The notes below the pieces were generated by a model, which was given only the letters and a program-made list of their open reading frames with translations, had not been told where the DNA came from and searched no databases. From JALYXS01 sp051003795 (GTDB lineage: Bacteria > Acidobacteriota > Terriglobia > Bryobacterales > Bryobacteraceae), in contig JBPCKZ010000152.1 in NCBI GenBank assembly GCA_051003795.1, forward strand, positions 12,023 through 76,022: a DNA stretch of 64,000 nucleotides. The letters are read 5' to 3'. Shown one piece after another: positions 1-9,906 of the stretch. The position numbers and the translations under genes are program-made. Numbering within the stretch: the stretch's first letter is position 1; the number at the start of each line of letters is the position of its first letter.

Positions 1-2
1 TG

Positions 3-311
3 CACCAGGATCCTCGCTATTTCCGGCGTGGGAAGGGAAGCGCGTTATCGCGCCTTGGATATTCCGCGGGTCAGATCTTTTGGACGCATAAAGATTCGGG
101 CGGTGGGCAATTCAATTTCTCGGAGGTCGTGGGCAACTCGACCGCCGTCGCGATTTCAATGGCTTACTACCCGGAGAACCGCAGCGCCGCGGACGGCGTC
201 TCGAAACTTGGAAACCAGCTTGCGGTCGATATGGTCTCCAATATCCTGAAGGAATTCTGGCCCGATCTGGACCGCAAATTTAGCCGGAAACATCACGCCG
301 AAGCGCCCTGA
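3..311 (+). CDS. Hypothetical protein, 5' end cut off by the window
   Basis: The frame is open from the first complete codon at base 3 to a TGA at 309-311, giving 102 residues without a start inside the window. The visible part begins HQDPRYFRRGKGS and ends in KEFWPDLDRKFSRKH. I recall similar C-termini in uncharacterised acidobacterial proteins, in which a short conserved domain precedes a KEFWPD motif; that recollection is the only family evidence. No function can be assigned. The gene ends 7 bp before the stop codon of the convergent phosphoesterase gene. Confidence 0.72.
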   Translation, partial: HQDPRYFRRGKGSALSRLGYSAGQIFWTHKDSGGGQFNFSEVVGNSTAVAISMAYYPENRSAADGVSKLGNQLAVDMVSNILKEFWPDLDRKFSRKHHAEAP

Positions 312-318
312 TGTTGGT

Positions 319-2379
319 TTAGTGAAAGGCGACCCACACCGAGTTAGCCGCCTGGCCGTCAACCGTCAGCGACACGGTTAGGCGCCCCCGCCCCTTCAGC
401 ATGGCCGTTGGAAGCTGCACGTTCACCTGATCGAGTCCGGCGTATTGTCCCTGCGGTCCCGCGAACAGCACGGTGCCGGCGACGTTGCCGATCGATACAT
501 TGACGGTGTTGAGCGATGTGCGGCCGCTAATGCCGGTGCCGTAGAGTTGCAGAAAGAGCCGGTCTGAATCCGGGCCAAAGTCGATCGAAACTGGCGTGCA
601 ATTGCGGCCGTTCGAATCGCATTGCGCCACGTTCTCGAAACTCTGGCTCCCATCGGAATGAACGCGCTGCACTAGCGCCGCCGCCACGCCCGCGCCATTC
701 TGGTTGGCTGTGTACAAACCGGGAGCGACGGCCGCGATCATGGCAATTCCCGATCCGGTCGTCGTTCCGTTGTTGGCGATCGTGACCGCGGCCACGCCGC
801 CGGAGGTTCCGTCCGGGATTTGGTAATTGACCTGCGTGGGGGAAACGAAAAACAGCGGCGCAATCCGCTCCGTGCCGGCGCTGTCCTTCACCTTCACCAT
901 CGCATTCAGCAGCGTTGGGCGAAGGGGGAGCGATGGCGCGCCCAGCGTTCCGCCCGCCAGATTTGTTCCGAAAGCCGACGCGATCGCTCCGGGCGCCAGC
1001 GAGTAACTGTTGTTCGCCGACGACACGGTCGAGAGCGCGTTCGCCGGATGCGCCAAAGTCTGCGGAACGGGCGGATATTTATCGCCCGCCGGTTTCAACA
1101 CCATGGGAATCCGGGGCGATTGCGTGAAATCGAACGAGTCGATCATGTCGCCCGCCGTGCTGTCGCGCGCCGTCATCGGCGTGACGCCAAAGCGTTCTTC
1201 GACGATCCTTAGCCAGGATTCGAACGAGTAGGTCTTGTGATCCACGAAATTCTGACGCGCGTAGGGGCTGATTACCAAACCGGGCACGCGGATGCCCAGC
1301 CCGTACTGATCCACTTGCGGCGGGTTTACGTGGTCGTAGAAGCCGCCCCAATCGTCCCAGCTCAGGAAAATCGCGGTCGTGTTCCAGTTCGGTCCCTGCA
1401 TGATGGCGTTGATTACGCCGGTAACGTACTCTTGGCCCGCTTTGAGACCGCCGGGGGGATGTTCGCTCACGGCGCCGCTCGGAATTACCCAGCTTACCTG
1501 CGGCAAAGTGCCGTTCTTGGCGTCTAAGTAAAGCTGCGTGACGTCCACCAGGCGGCTGAACTGGGCTGGATCGTTCTTCACGGCCGGAAATGCCGGGAGC
1601 GGATTCCAGAGCGTGTATTTATCGGGCGCCTGCTGCTGTTGGGATTGCGATCCAACCACTTCGCCGTCCTCGGTATCGGGAGAAGTGCCGGATGTAACAT
1701 AATATTTCCAATCGATCTTGCCGCTCTGGAGCAACTCGGTGATCTCGGGGAAGTTGTAGGTGGTCGGCCTCGCCTGTCCCGTGCTCGCGACGTAGCCGCC
1801 GCTCTGCGCCGCCAACATGTAGAGGTGCGCGGGCAGGCTATAGGAAGCCACCGATTCGAACATACGGTCTTGCAGCACGTACTGATTCGCGTAGGCCCAG
1901 TAGTTCGGCAACTCATTCCAATCGTGCCAGCCCATCACGTCGCGCGGATCCTTTCCCGGGGTGCACTGCGGGTTGGGCGGCTTGCAAGCTTCTCCGCCGA
2001 CATTGCTTTTCCCTTGAAAAGATTGCCCGAGGAACCCATCCATCACGCCGCTATTAATATCCGCGTGGGCGTTATTCCAGCCGTGAGGACCGCCGCGGTT
2101 CACGTCGTTGGCGTCGTGAAAGGTCTGCACGCAACCCGTAAGCTCCGGCGCCGATTCGCAGATATTCGGGGGTAGCCCGTCCACGTTCGGGTAGGTGCCG
2201 AAATAATGATCGAAACTGCGGTTCTCCTGCATGATGAAGACGAAGTGCTGGATTTTCTCGAGACCTGGAGGAGCGATCAATTGGACGGCGCGCGAACGTT
2301 TCGACCCGACGGTAAGGAAAAACGCGGCGAGCGCGAGGACGGCCGCCGCGGGAAAAAGAATTCTCTTGCGTTTCAGCAT
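319..2379 (-). CDS. Secreted phospholipase C-like phosphoesterase with TIGR03437 C-terminal domain
   Basis: A 686-residue exported protein. The N-terminus (MLKRKRILFPAAAVLALAAF) is a signal peptide or anchor. From about residue 43 the sequence IQHFVFIMQENRSFDHYFGT is the signature of the bacterial phospholipase C/acid phosphatase family (PF04185), which hydrolyses phosphoester bonds of phospholipids or other phosphate esters; later motifs include the GWNNAHAD, MGWHDWNELPNYWAYA and SWDDWGGFYDHVNPP segments. From about residue 445 to the end the protein matches the TIGR03437 'Solibacter C-terminal' type of domain (APGAIASAFGTNL, PLFFVSPTQVNYQIP, AAVAPGLYTAN), usual on surface or secreted acidobacterial proteins. 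The substrate cannot be told from sequence. It is divergent from the BNR-repeat gene, with 287 bp between starts. Confidence 0.9.
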   Translation of the reverse strand: MLKRKRILFPAAAVLALAAFFLTVGSKRSRAVQLIAPPGLEKIQHFVFIMQENRSFDHYFGTYPNVDGLPPNICESAPELTGCVQTFHDANDVNRGGPHGWNNAHADINSGVMDGFLGQSFQGKSNVGGEACKPPNPQCTPGKDPRDVMGWHDWNELPNYWAYANQYVLQDRMFESVASYSLPAHLYMLAAQSGGYVASTGQARPTTYNFPEITELLQSGKIDWKYYVTSGTSPDTEDGEVVGSQSQQQQAPDKYTLWNPLPAFPAVKNDPAQFSRLVDVTQLYLDAKNGTLPQVSWVIPSGAVSEHPPGGLKAGQEYVTGVINAIMQGPNWNTTAIFLSWDDWGGFYDHVNPPQVDQYGLGIRVPGLVISPYARQNFVDHKTYSFESWLRIVEERFGVTPMTARDSTAGDMIDSFDFTQSPRIPMVLKPAGDKYPPVPQTLAHPANALSTVSSANNSYSLAPGAIASAFGTNLAGGTLGAPSLPLRPTLLNAMVKVKDSAGTERIAPLFFVSPTQVNYQIPDGTSGGVAAVTIANNGTTTGSGIAMIAAVAPGLYTANQNGAGVAAALVQRVHSDGSQSFENVAQCDSNGRNCTPVSIDFGPDSDRLFLQLYGTGISGRTSLNTVNVSIGNVAGTVLFAGPQGQYAGLDQVNVQLPTAMLKGRGRLTVSLTVDGQAANSVWVAFH

Positions 2380-2666
2380 TATGTTTCCATCTTGTTTAAC
2401 ACAAAACGCGCGAGAGGTTTCGATTTAATTAATAATAACCCATGCGTTCCGCGTGAGCGGGGGCCAATCGAGGCCTCGGCCCGACCCCGTGGAGGGATTA
2501 GGCAGCTATATAGTCAACGGCGCCGGCGATCGCAATTGTGCCACGACTGGCGGGGCAAGCCGCTCATCGGTTATCCATTGACACCGGGCTGGATCGAAGG
2601 CAATAATAACTCTGCTGGTCGGATATCACCGTAACGGTTCCGAAATATCGAGGAAATGTATCTTAA
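2380..2666. promoter_or_regulatory. Divergent intergenic region between phosphoesterase and BNR-repeat genes
   Basis: This 287-bp region separates two divergent starts and must hold the promoters of both. It is locally AT-richer near both ends (for example TTTAATTAATAATAACC around 2424-2440). A GAGGAA Shine-Dalgarno-like sequence at 2650-2655 precedes the ATG at 2667. No RNA gene or clear operator is visible. Confidence 0.4.
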
Positions 2667-5222
2667 ATGATTAATCGTCTGCCACGTTTGCACGGAATTT
2701 CAACTTTTGCTGCCTTAACGCTCACCACTTTCGTTATTGCCGGCACGCTTACTGCCCAGGATGAGCGGAAACTGCATCATGTTCATCCCTGGGTCCCGAA
2801 TTCCAGCGTTTCCAACAATCATTCGATTCAGACGCTGCAGCCATCAGTTGCGCCGAGGCCGCTGAACTCAACGTCTTGGGTCAACATCGGACCCGCACCG
2901 GTCACAGCCGATCCCACGAGCGAGGCGACACCCGATAGTGGCCGAGTCAATGGCATCGCTGCTCACCCGACGGACCCCAACACGATTTACGTGGCAGCAG
3001 CCGGCGGCGGCGTGTGGAAAACGATTAATGGCGGGACGACGTGGGCTCCGCTCACCGATACTCAAAAAACCTTGGCGATGGGCGCCCTCGCCATGGCTCC
3101 TAGTGATTCGAATGTCCTCTATGCCGGAACTGGCGAGCCTGATAGTGGAGGCGATTTCGGCCGGGGAGTTCTGGTCACCACCGACGGCGGAGCCAATTGG
3201 ACTCTGCAGACCAATAATGGCGTATTCGATCGGGTAGAGGTGTCGGAGATTGCTATCGATCCGAACAATGCGAAGGTGGCTTACGTGGCTACCTCGTCTT
3301 GTTGCGGCACGAACACGGACTCCAGCAAAGTTAGCGGCGTATATAAAACGATGAACGGCGGAGCCACCTGGACCAACACAACGAGAACAGTCTCCACAGT
3401 CTCATGGTCAAGCGTTCGAATTGACCCCGGCGGTCCCTCTACTCTATACGCCGCTGTCGGCGATACCAACGGTCGAGACGACAACGGCGTTTACAAGACA
3501 ACAAACGGAGGGGGCACCTGGACTAAGCTGGCAAACGCGCCCTCCGGAGTACTGACGGGACGGATGGTGGTCGCGGTCTCTAAATCCGCCTCGTCAGTGG
3601 TGTACGTCTCGGCGGAGTCGCAGGCGGACGACTCTCTGTACAAGTTCATGCGCTCCGATGACGGCGGCGCGACGTTCACGGACTTGACGCCTGGAACTCC
3701 GAATTATTTGGGCCACCAGGGAAATTTCGATACTACGCTGATTGTCGATCCGAAGAATTCGGCTATTGTGTACGCTGGCGGCGATTCGAATCCCAATGGC
3801 CTGATCAGGTCCACGGACAGCGGCAAAACGTGGAAAGATATCTCCGGGACTAGCAGCAACGGCGCAAATGGACCGCATGTAGATCACCACTCGTCGGCTT
3901 TCGATGCCAACGGCAAGTTTCTCGACGGCGACGACGGAGGCATCTTCCGGTATGACCCCGCAGTAACAAATCGAACAAAGGCATGGACCGCGCTCCAAGG
4001 CAACCTGAGCACGGTTACGGTTGAAGGCATCGGGCTTCACCCCACCAACGACAAGATCGTGGTGGCTGGTACCCAGGACAACGGCGCGGTCAGGTACAGC
4101 GGAAGTCTGGACTGGTCGGAGGTCACCTGCGGAGACGGCGGAAAGGTCCGGTTCAGCAAGCAAGACTCGTCCCGGGTATATATTCAATGCCCCCAAACGC
4201 CGGACGGCTTCTTCCAGCGTTCCGATGATGCGGGGCTAACCTGGGCATTCAAGGTCAATGGCATCACGGATAATACGTCCTCCACACAGAATTTTTATGC
4301 GCCCTTTGCCGTGGATCCCAATGGCGGCAACCGGGTTCTTTTCGGCGGAAAACACGTTTTTGAAACCACGGACGGGGGCGAAAATTGGACGGCGCTGGTG
4401 GGCTCCCCAAGCTGCGCTATGCCATCCTGCGGCGAATTCGCAAACAGAATTGACGCCCTCGATTTGTCGGCCAGCCACCCGAATACCATCTACGTGGCAG
4501 CGGGCCCGAATCTATTTGTCACGACGGACAACGGCAAAGTGTGGAACCAGCGTGACCTGCCGGTAGCCGGAAAGGTCACATCGATCCAGGTTTTTCCGGG
4601 CCACAACCTCCGCGCAGTTGTCACCATTGGCCAGTTTACAACGGGGGCCTACGTCTTCCATACGATCGATGGCGGGATGACGTGGACTGACATTACCGGC
4701 AACCTGCCCAAGCAGCCCGTCTTCTCCGCGCAATTCCATGGAGATTCTATTAAGACGCTCTATGTAGGCGCCGAGGATGGTGTTTACAAAACGACCGATG
4801 CGGGGGGGACCTGGTTGCGGTTCGGTTCTGGATTGCCCAACGCGCAGGTGTTCGATATCCAGTTGGACACCGCACTGGGCTTGTTCGCGGCCGGTACCTA
4901 TGGCCGCGGTGTATGGGAGATCAAGCTCCCGCCGCCGACGACTACTTCGGTCTCGAATGAGGTGGGCACGCCCAACGAATTAATTACGTTGAAGGCCGAC
5001 GTCAAGCCGGCGGGTGTGCCGGGCACGGTCAAATTCGAAGTGGACGGGGTAGCCATTCCAGGGACAGCTACTTATGACCGCACCACCGGGCATGCCGGGC
5101 AGGAGTACATAATCCCCGCATCGCTTTCCGTCGGAAAGCACCAGATCACGGCTGATTTCGTCAGCTCGAATGATTCGATCGGGGGAAATAGCGGGGGCGT
5201 CGGCGTGCTGACAGTAAAGTAG
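2667..5222 (+). CDS. Secreted sortilin/BNR (Asp-box) beta-propeller protein with Ig-like C-terminus
   Basis: An 851-residue exported protein with a cleavable signal peptide (to about residue 30, ending FVIAGTLTAQ). The body consists of repeated Asp-box/BNR blades of the form S/T-x-D-x-G-x-T-W (TINGGTTWAPL, TTDGGANWTLQ, TMNGGATWTNT, TTNGGGTWTKL, STDSGKTWKDI, TTDGGENWTAL, TTDNGKVWNQR, TIDGGMTWTDI, TTDAGGTWLRF) separated by NTIYVAAGG-type strands, as in VPS10/sortilin-like and xyloglucanase-type propellers. The last 110 residues form a bacterial Ig-like domain (TLKADVKPAGVPGTVKFEVDG). No catalytic residues are identifiable, so binding, adhesion or glycan hydrolysis are all possible. ATG start with GAGGAA 11 bp upstream. 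Confidence 0.88.
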   Translation: MINRLPRLHGISTFAALTLTTFVIAGTLTAQDERKLHHVHPWVPNSSVSNNHSIQTLQPSVAPRPLNSTSWVNIGPAPVTADPTSEATPDSGRVNGIAAHPTDPNTIYVAAAGGGVWKTINGGTTWAPLTDTQKTLAMGALAMAPSDSNVLYAGTGEPDSGGDFGRGVLVTTDGGANWTLQTNNGVFDRVEVSEIAIDPNNAKVAYVATSSCCGTNTDSSKVSGVYKTMNGGATWTNTTRTVSTVSWSSVRIDPGGPSTLYAAVGDTNGRDDNGVYKTTNGGGTWTKLANAPSGVLTGRMVVAVSKSASSVVYVSAESQADDSLYKFMRSDDGGATFTDLTPGTPNYLGHQGNFDTTLIVDPKNSAIVYAGGDSNPNGLIRSTDSGKTWKDISGTSSNGANGPHVDHHSSAFDANGKFLDGDDGGIFRYDPAVTNRTKAWTALQGNLSTVTVEGIGLHPTNDKIVVAGTQDNGAVRYSGSLDWSEVTCGDGGKVRFSKQDSSRVYIQCPQTPDGFFQRSDDAGLTWAFKVNGITDNTSSTQNFYAPFAVDPNGGNRVLFGGKHVFETTDGGENWTALVGSPSCAMPSCGEFANRIDALDLSASHPNTIYVAAGPNLFVTTDNGKVWNQRDLPVAGKVTSIQVFPGHNLRAVVTIGQFTTGAYVFHTIDGGMTWTDITGNLPKQPVFSAQFHGDSIKTLYVGAEDGVYKTTDAGGTWLRFGSGLPNAQVFDIQLDTALGLFAAGTYGRGVWEIKLPPPTTTSVSNEVGTPNELITLKADVKPAGVPGTVKFEVDGVAIPGTATYDRTTGHAGQEYIIPASLSVGKHQITADFVSSNDSIGGNSGGVGVLTVK

Positions 5223-5243
5223 CGCTGATCGGGTAGAGTTAAA

Positions 5244-5798
5244 ATGTCCGTTATGATTGCGAAGCCAATCCTGAGGCTGGTCGCTCACAGTCTCCTGGCG
5301 CTTACAGTCGTAGTAACCTTTCGTCCGCGGCCGGCAACAGCCGCGGACCTTCCCTCGGGCCCCGGGGTTGCGTTCGCTATGGTCGGCGTTGCCTCGGGTC
5401 AGACAGCGCGAATCACTGCGCTGAATGCCGGGCCAGGCGGCCCGCTGTCGGCATCTGGGCTGGCGGAGGGAAGTTGTGCAGGTGGGGTAACGCTGGAATT
5501 TTATGGTGCGGCGGGTGAACTGCTAAAGAGCAAGACCATTCCCAATCTTGCGCCGGGAAAGACCGCGCTCCTTAAGCTGAGGCGCGATGAGTTGCCGAAA
5601 AGTGTGCTCAGAACCGAAATTCGCGCTGTGCTCCGGTTCGGATACGCCGGAGGCGTGCCGCTGAGTCCCCGGAAAGAGCGGCTCTTCGAATGCAACATCG
5701 CCCCGAGCCTTGAAATAATCGAAGAAGCTACCGGAAGAACCAGCCTCGTTTTGACGGACGCCAAGCTTTTGCCTGGACCCAATCCCCCGCGGAAGTAA
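5244..5798 (+). CDS. Small secreted protein of unknown function
   Basis: A 184-residue protein with a basic, hydrophobic N-terminus (residues 4-34, AKPILRLVAHSLLALTVVVTF then RPRPATA-A) that reads as a signal peptide. The mature part has two short beta-rich segments (VGVASGQTARITALNAG and LEFYGAAGELLKSKTI) typical of a small Ig-like fold. It lies 21 bp after the BNR-repeat gene and is probably cotranscribed with it. A second in-frame ATG at 5253 could be the true start. No family is recognised. Confidence 0.75.
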   Translation: MSVMIAKPILRLVAHSLLALTVVVTFRPRPATAADLPSGPGVAFAMVGVASGQTARITALNAGPGGPLSASGLAEGSCAGGVTLEFYGAAGELLKSKTIPNLAPGKTALLKLRRDELPKSVLRTEIRAVLRFGYAGGVPLSPRKERLFECNIAPSLEIIEEATGRTSLVLTDAKLLPGPNPPRK

Positions 5799-5914
5799 TC
5801 AGTCGGCCGCGACCCAGAGCTCCTCTAGAGTCAAACCTTAATGCCCAGAACTGACCGCCGTTTTATTCAGTTTTCGGCAAGCTTGATTGAAACGCTTCTT
5901 GTTTGATACTCCCG

Positions 5915-7378
5915 CTAAGCGAGAACTTCTTTCACCACGCGGCCATAGACATCGGTTAACCGGAAATCGCGGCCGCTATAACGATACGTCAGCTTTTCGT
6001 GGTTCAGTCCAAGCAGGTGAAGGATCGTCGCGTGCAAATCGTGCACGTGCACTTTTCCGTCGACCGCTTTCCAGGCATACTCGTCCGTTTCCCCAAGAAC
6101 GACACCCTGCTTAACTCCGGCGCCAGTCATGAACATCGTCCAGCAGTAGGGGTTGTGATCCCGCCCGGCCGTGTCGCTAGCGCCCGCCGTCGTCATGAGT
6201 GTCTGAGCGTAAGGAGTCCGGCCAAACTCTCCCGTCCAGATAACGAGCGTGTCGTCGAGGAGACCGCGCGCTTTCAGGTCCGTGAGCAACCCGGTCAAAG
6301 GCTTGTCGATTCCCTTCGCGCTCTTGCGCAGCAGGGTGCCGATCTTCGCATGATGGTCCCATCCGGTATCGGTTACCTGGATGTAACGCACGCCCGCTTC
6401 GGCCAGGCGCCGCGCCATTAAACACTTGCGGCCGAAGTTGTCGGTGTCCTCGTCGCCAATGCCATAGAGGTCGAGCGTCGCCTTGGATTCTTTGGTCACA
6501 TCGAAAACTTCCGGCGCCTTCATCTGCATCCGGAATGCGAGTTCATAAGATTGGATCAGTCCCTCGATATTCCGGTCCTCGCCCATCGCGGATTCGTCCA
6601 TCCGGTTGCGGGCTTGTATCAGGTCGAGGTGCTGCCGCTGCAACTCCGGCGTCAGACTGGGATCGCCCAGATAGCCGATTTTGGAATTCTTGACGGGGGT
6701 CCTGGCATCGCCGAGCCGCGTCCCCTGATAGATCGCGGGCAAGAACACATTGGAATAGTGCAACGGGCTGCCATCGTCGCCGTAGAGCATCGGGCTGATC
6801 ACGACGAAGCCGGGCAAGTTCTGGTTCTCGGTGCCGAGCCCGTATACGACCCATGAGCCCATGGATGGGCGCACGAACTGCAGCGATCCCGTCTGAAAGA
6901 TCCGGATGGCTCCCGGATGGGCGGGGCTATCCGTCTGCATGGCCCTCAAAAAACACAACTCATCGACCTTGCCGCCCAGGTTTGGCAGCATGTCGGACAT
7001 CCACATGCCATTTTGGCCCACTTGTTTGAAATCGGATATGGCCGGCATCAGGCGGGCATTCTTGTCGAAACGTTCCGTATTTGAATTCAGTGAGAACGGA
7101 ACCTGATTTCCGGCTTCGGTCTTCAGCCGGGGCTTGTAATCGAACAAGTCGGCTTGAGACGGACCGCCCTGCATCCAAAGCAGGATCACACGCTTGGCCT
7201 TGGCCGGGAAATGCGGCTGTTTCGGCGCAAGCGGATTGTCCGCGGCGGACGGCAAAGAGGAAGCCCGGGCAGCTTGCTCCGACGCGATCGCGGCAAATGC
7301 AAGCGAGCCGAAGCCGCTCCCCACGTTTCGGAGAAATTCACGGCGATTGGCGGGAAGCGGCGCGACGGGATGTTTCAT
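5915..7378 (-). CDS. DUF1501 protein, Tat-exported, sulfatase-like fold
   Basis: A 487-residue protein of the DUF1501 family, whose members share the alkaline-phosphatase/sulfatase superfamily fold and are nearly always paired with PSD1 cytochromes. The N-terminus has a Tat motif (RREFLRNVGSGFGSLAFAA), so export is expected to be folded and Tat-dependent. Conserved stretches include VILLWMQGGPSQADLFDYKP, NLPGFVVISPM, GVRYIQVTDTGWDHH, TLVIWTGEFGRTP and GRDHNPYCWTMFMTGAGV, the HDLHATILHLLGLNHEKLTYRY end being typical. It starts 5 bp after the PSD1 stop, so both are in one operon. The substrate is not known for the family. Confidence 0.93.
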   Translation of the reverse strand: MKHPVAPLPANRREFLRNVGSGFGSLAFAAIASEQAARASSLPSAADNPLAPKQPHFPAKAKRVILLWMQGGPSQADLFDYKPRLKTEAGNQVPFSLNSNTERFDKNARLMPAISDFKQVGQNGMWMSDMLPNLGGKVDELCFLRAMQTDSPAHPGAIRIFQTGSLQFVRPSMGSWVVYGLGTENQNLPGFVVISPMLYGDDGSPLHYSNVFLPAIYQGTRLGDARTPVKNSKIGYLGDPSLTPELQRQHLDLIQARNRMDESAMGEDRNIEGLIQSYELAFRMQMKAPEVFDVTKESKATLDLYGIGDEDTDNFGRKCLMARRLAEAGVRYIQVTDTGWDHHAKIGTLLRKSAKGIDKPLTGLLTDLKARGLLDDTLVIWTGEFGRTPYAQTLMTTAGASDTAGRDHNPYCWTMFMTGAGVKQGVVLGETDEYAWKAVDGKVHVHDLHATILHLLGLNHEKLTYRYSGRDFRLTDVYGRVVKEVLA

Positions 7379-7383
7379 AAGAC

Positions 7384-9894
7384 CTACCTTCTATAGAGAA
7401 ATTCGCTGGAAACCAGAATTGCTTGACAATAACGGGACCACGCTTCCAGACCCTGGTCCGCGGAAGAGCTGGAGACTTTGGTCAAACCGTCCTCGAAGCT
7501 GGAAATGAAAGCGCGCGCCTGTTGGATATCGGGATCGGCCGCCGGCCGGTTCAGCGCGGCAAAAATAATCTTCGAGACCCGGCCGGAATCGTCCAGACTC
7601 TTGTCGTCGAGTAGCCCTTGGGCCAAATGCCTTGCCTGTTCCTTCACAAACGGAGAATTCATCAGGTAGAGCATCTGCGTCGGCACGGTCGTCGGCATGC
7701 GGGTCCCGGCCACCTGATCGGGATCTTTGAAATCGAAAAGGTTCAAAATATCGATCCCTTCCATCTGGCTGTTTCGCATGATTGGCTGGTAAACCGTGCG
7801 CCGGTATTTAACGCGGTCCTCGATCACGGAATCGTCTTCAAGGAAAAACGGGGCGATGGTGTGCACATTTTGCGCGGTCAATGGCAGCGACGGACCCCCG
7901 CGCCCGCTATCAAGACGTCTGCTCACCTGCAAGATGGTGTCGCGGATCGCTTCCACCTCAAGGCGCCGGCGGTTCGCGCGCCATAGCAGCTTATTGTCGG
8001 CATCGATCTCGTTTGCTTTTGCGTCCTGGATGCTTGAAATTTGATAGACATGGCTCAGCACGATTTCACGAATCGTCTTCTTCGTCGACCAGCCGTTTTC
8101 GATTAACCGGGTAGCGAGATAATCGAGCAATTCCGGATGCGTGGGCAACTCTCCGCGAGAGCCAAAATTCTCAGTTGTCGCGACAATGCCGTCGCCGAAT
8201 AGGTGATGCCAGAGGCGGTTGACGTAAACTCTGGCCGTTAACGGATTTTTCTCGTTCGCGATCCACTCCGCAAGCTCTTTCCGCCCGCTCGACTCCGGTT
8301 CGATCGCCGGTGGTTTGCCATACGAGACGGCACTCAGAAACCGCCGAGGCGTAAACTCCCCAACCTGGTGCGCGTCCCCGCGAACCGCTATCCGCGCATC
8401 TTCGGGGAACTCCATGTCCTCCGCCGCGTACACAAACGGTAGCGAGGGCTTGCTAAATCGCGTGAACTCCAAAATTTGGCGATCCCCGGCGGTGCCCGTC
8501 TTCTTCTTCAAGCCGGCAAGCTGCTCCTCGGCAGCCTTGATCCCGGCTTGCGTTTCGTCGCTCTTCGGTAGGGCCTTCAGGCCCTCGATGTTTTTGTTGA
8601 CGGCCTCCTGCTCTTTAGCGTTTTCCTTATTGGCCGCCTCCGCATCCGCGACTCGCTTGTGCCACTTCTCGAGCCCGTCCGCGTATTGTTTCACCGTGTC
8701 GAGCGTTTCGGGCAGCTGGACCATATTGATCCCGCCGTTGGAATTGCCCTTCGCAAGCGTTTTAGTGCTCAGGAAAATGCCAACCAGCCCATAGTAATCT
8801 TTGTTCGGAATCGGATCGAACTTGTGATCGTGGCAGCGAGCGCACCCCACCGTAAGCCCAAGAAAGGTTCGTCCCACCAAATCGGCTTGAAGGTCGGCCA
8901 CATCCAGGCGCAACTGGGTCCTGTCATAGGAAAACCAAGCCCAGGGTCCCAATACCAGGAATCCCGTAGCCGCCGCCGACGGATCGTTTGCGTCGGCAGA
9001 GTCTTTCTTTTCCCCTTTCCGATGTTTTCCCTCGCCCGGTCCGGCAATCTGCTCGCGCACGAACTGGTCGTACGGCTTGTCGTCGTTGAAAGCCTTGATA
9101 ACGTAGTCCCGGTAACGCCAGGCTTCCGGGAGCGGAATACGCCGGCCTACGCCAGTCGTGTCCGCGTAGTAAGTAACATCCAGCCAGTGCCGCGCCCAAC
9201 AATCTCCATAGGCAGGGGACGCCAGCAGCCGGTCGACGACATGTTCGAATGCCTGGGGAGATGAGTCGTTTATGAACGAATCGATTTCAGAGACGGTCGG
9301 CAACAGCCCGGTCAAGTCGAGTGTTGCGCGGCGCAGCAACGTGTACTTATCGGCGTCGCGCACGGGCGCGATCTTTTTTGCCTCAAGCTTGGCCAGGATG
9401 AAGCGGTCGATCTCGGAATGCGGCCAGGATTCGTCGTTTACTTTAGGCGCGGCCGGTTTCGTCACCGGCTGAAAGGCCCAGAAACCGCTTGTCCGAGACG
9501 ATTTCGAAACCGGAGATGTTTCGGGCCAGACCGCCCCCGAAGCTACCCACTGCTCGAGCGATTCGACTTCAGCGCCGGGAAGCTTGCCCGCTGGCGGCAT
9601 TTTGATTTTGCCGGTGTACCGGACCGCATTTACGAGACGGCTGGAATCCACATCGCCTGGAATGACGACGCCGGATGCGTGCATTCCCTCGCGGGATGTT
9701 AATTGGATGCCGCCCATCTGAACCTTGTCGCCATGACAGGAACCACAGCGGGACAGGATCACCGGGCGGACTTTGGATTCGAAAAATGTTACTTGGGCTG
9801 GTGTTTGCGCCCAAGCTGTCGAGGTAGCGAAACTGATCAGGCTAAAGATGAGGAATCGCATCGGCTTACGCGGCCCACGATTTGGAAGCTCCAA
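7384..9894 (-). CDS. PSD1 protein (planctomycete cytochrome c + DUF1549 + DUF1553)
   Basis: An 836-residue exported protein. After a signal peptide (MRFLIFSLISFATSTAWA) a c-type haem domain carries CGSCHG (about residues 50-55), PF07635. DUF1549 follows (SEIDRFILAKLEAKKIAPV, RRATLDLTGLLP, CWARHWLDVTYYADT), then a second CARCHDHKFDPIP motif, then DUF1553 (NEKNPLTARVYVNRLWHHLFGDGIV, LSHVYQISS, RRRLEVEAIRDTIL, LNRPAADPDI). An internal coiled segment (GLEKWHKRVADAEAANKENAKE) lies between the two. The family is believed to act with DUF1501 proteins in extracytoplasmic polymer or sulfated-glycan breakdown; that is inference. The annotated start is in-frame, but a start at the MRFLIF codon, 11 residues in, would give a cleaner signal peptide. 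It is preceded by two multihaem cytochrome genes with a 12-bp gap. Confidence 0.93.
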   Translation of the reverse strand: MELPNRGPRKPMRFLIFSLISFATSTAWAQTPAQVTFFESKVRPVILSRCGSCHGDKVQMGGIQLTSREGMHASGVVIPGDVDSSRLVNAVRYTGKIKMPPAGKLPGAEVESLEQWVASGAVWPETSPVSKSSRTSGFWAFQPVTKPAAPKVNDESWPHSEIDRFILAKLEAKKIAPVRDADKYTLLRRATLDLTGLLPTVSEIDSFINDSSPQAFEHVVDRLLASPAYGDCWARHWLDVTYYADTTGVGRRIPLPEAWRYRDYVIKAFNDDKPYDQFVREQIAGPGEGKHRKGEKKDSADANDPSAAATGFLVLGPWAWFSYDRTQLRLDVADLQADLVGRTFLGLTVGCARCHDHKFDPIPNKDYYGLVGIFLSTKTLAKGNSNGGINMVQLPETLDTVKQYADGLEKWHKRVADAEAANKENAKEQEAVNKNIEGLKALPKSDETQAGIKAAEEQLAGLKKKTGTAGDRQILEFTRFSKPSLPFVYAAEDMEFPEDARIAVRGDAHQVGEFTPRRFLSAVSYGKPPAIEPESSGRKELAEWIANEKNPLTARVYVNRLWHHLFGDGIVATTENFGSRGELPTHPELLDYLATRLIENGWSTKKTIREIVLSHVYQISSIQDAKANEIDADNKLLWRANRRRLEVEAIRDTILQVSRRLDSGRGGPSLPLTAQNVHTIAPFFLEDDSVIEDRVKYRRTVYQPIMRNSQMEGIDILNLFDFKDPDQVAGTRMPTTVPTQMLYLMNSPFVKEQARHLAQGLLDDKSLDDSGRVSKIIFAALNRPAADPDIQQARAFISSFEDGLTKVSSSSADQGLEAWSRYCQAILVSSEFLYRR

Positions 9895-9906
9895 TTATAC
9901 TCCGAT

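Noticed and set aside
3783..3795. TTCGAATCC-like T-arm sequences suggesting tRNA genes (also near 17213)
   Set aside because: They lie inside clear coding regions and no acceptor or anticodon stems fit around them.
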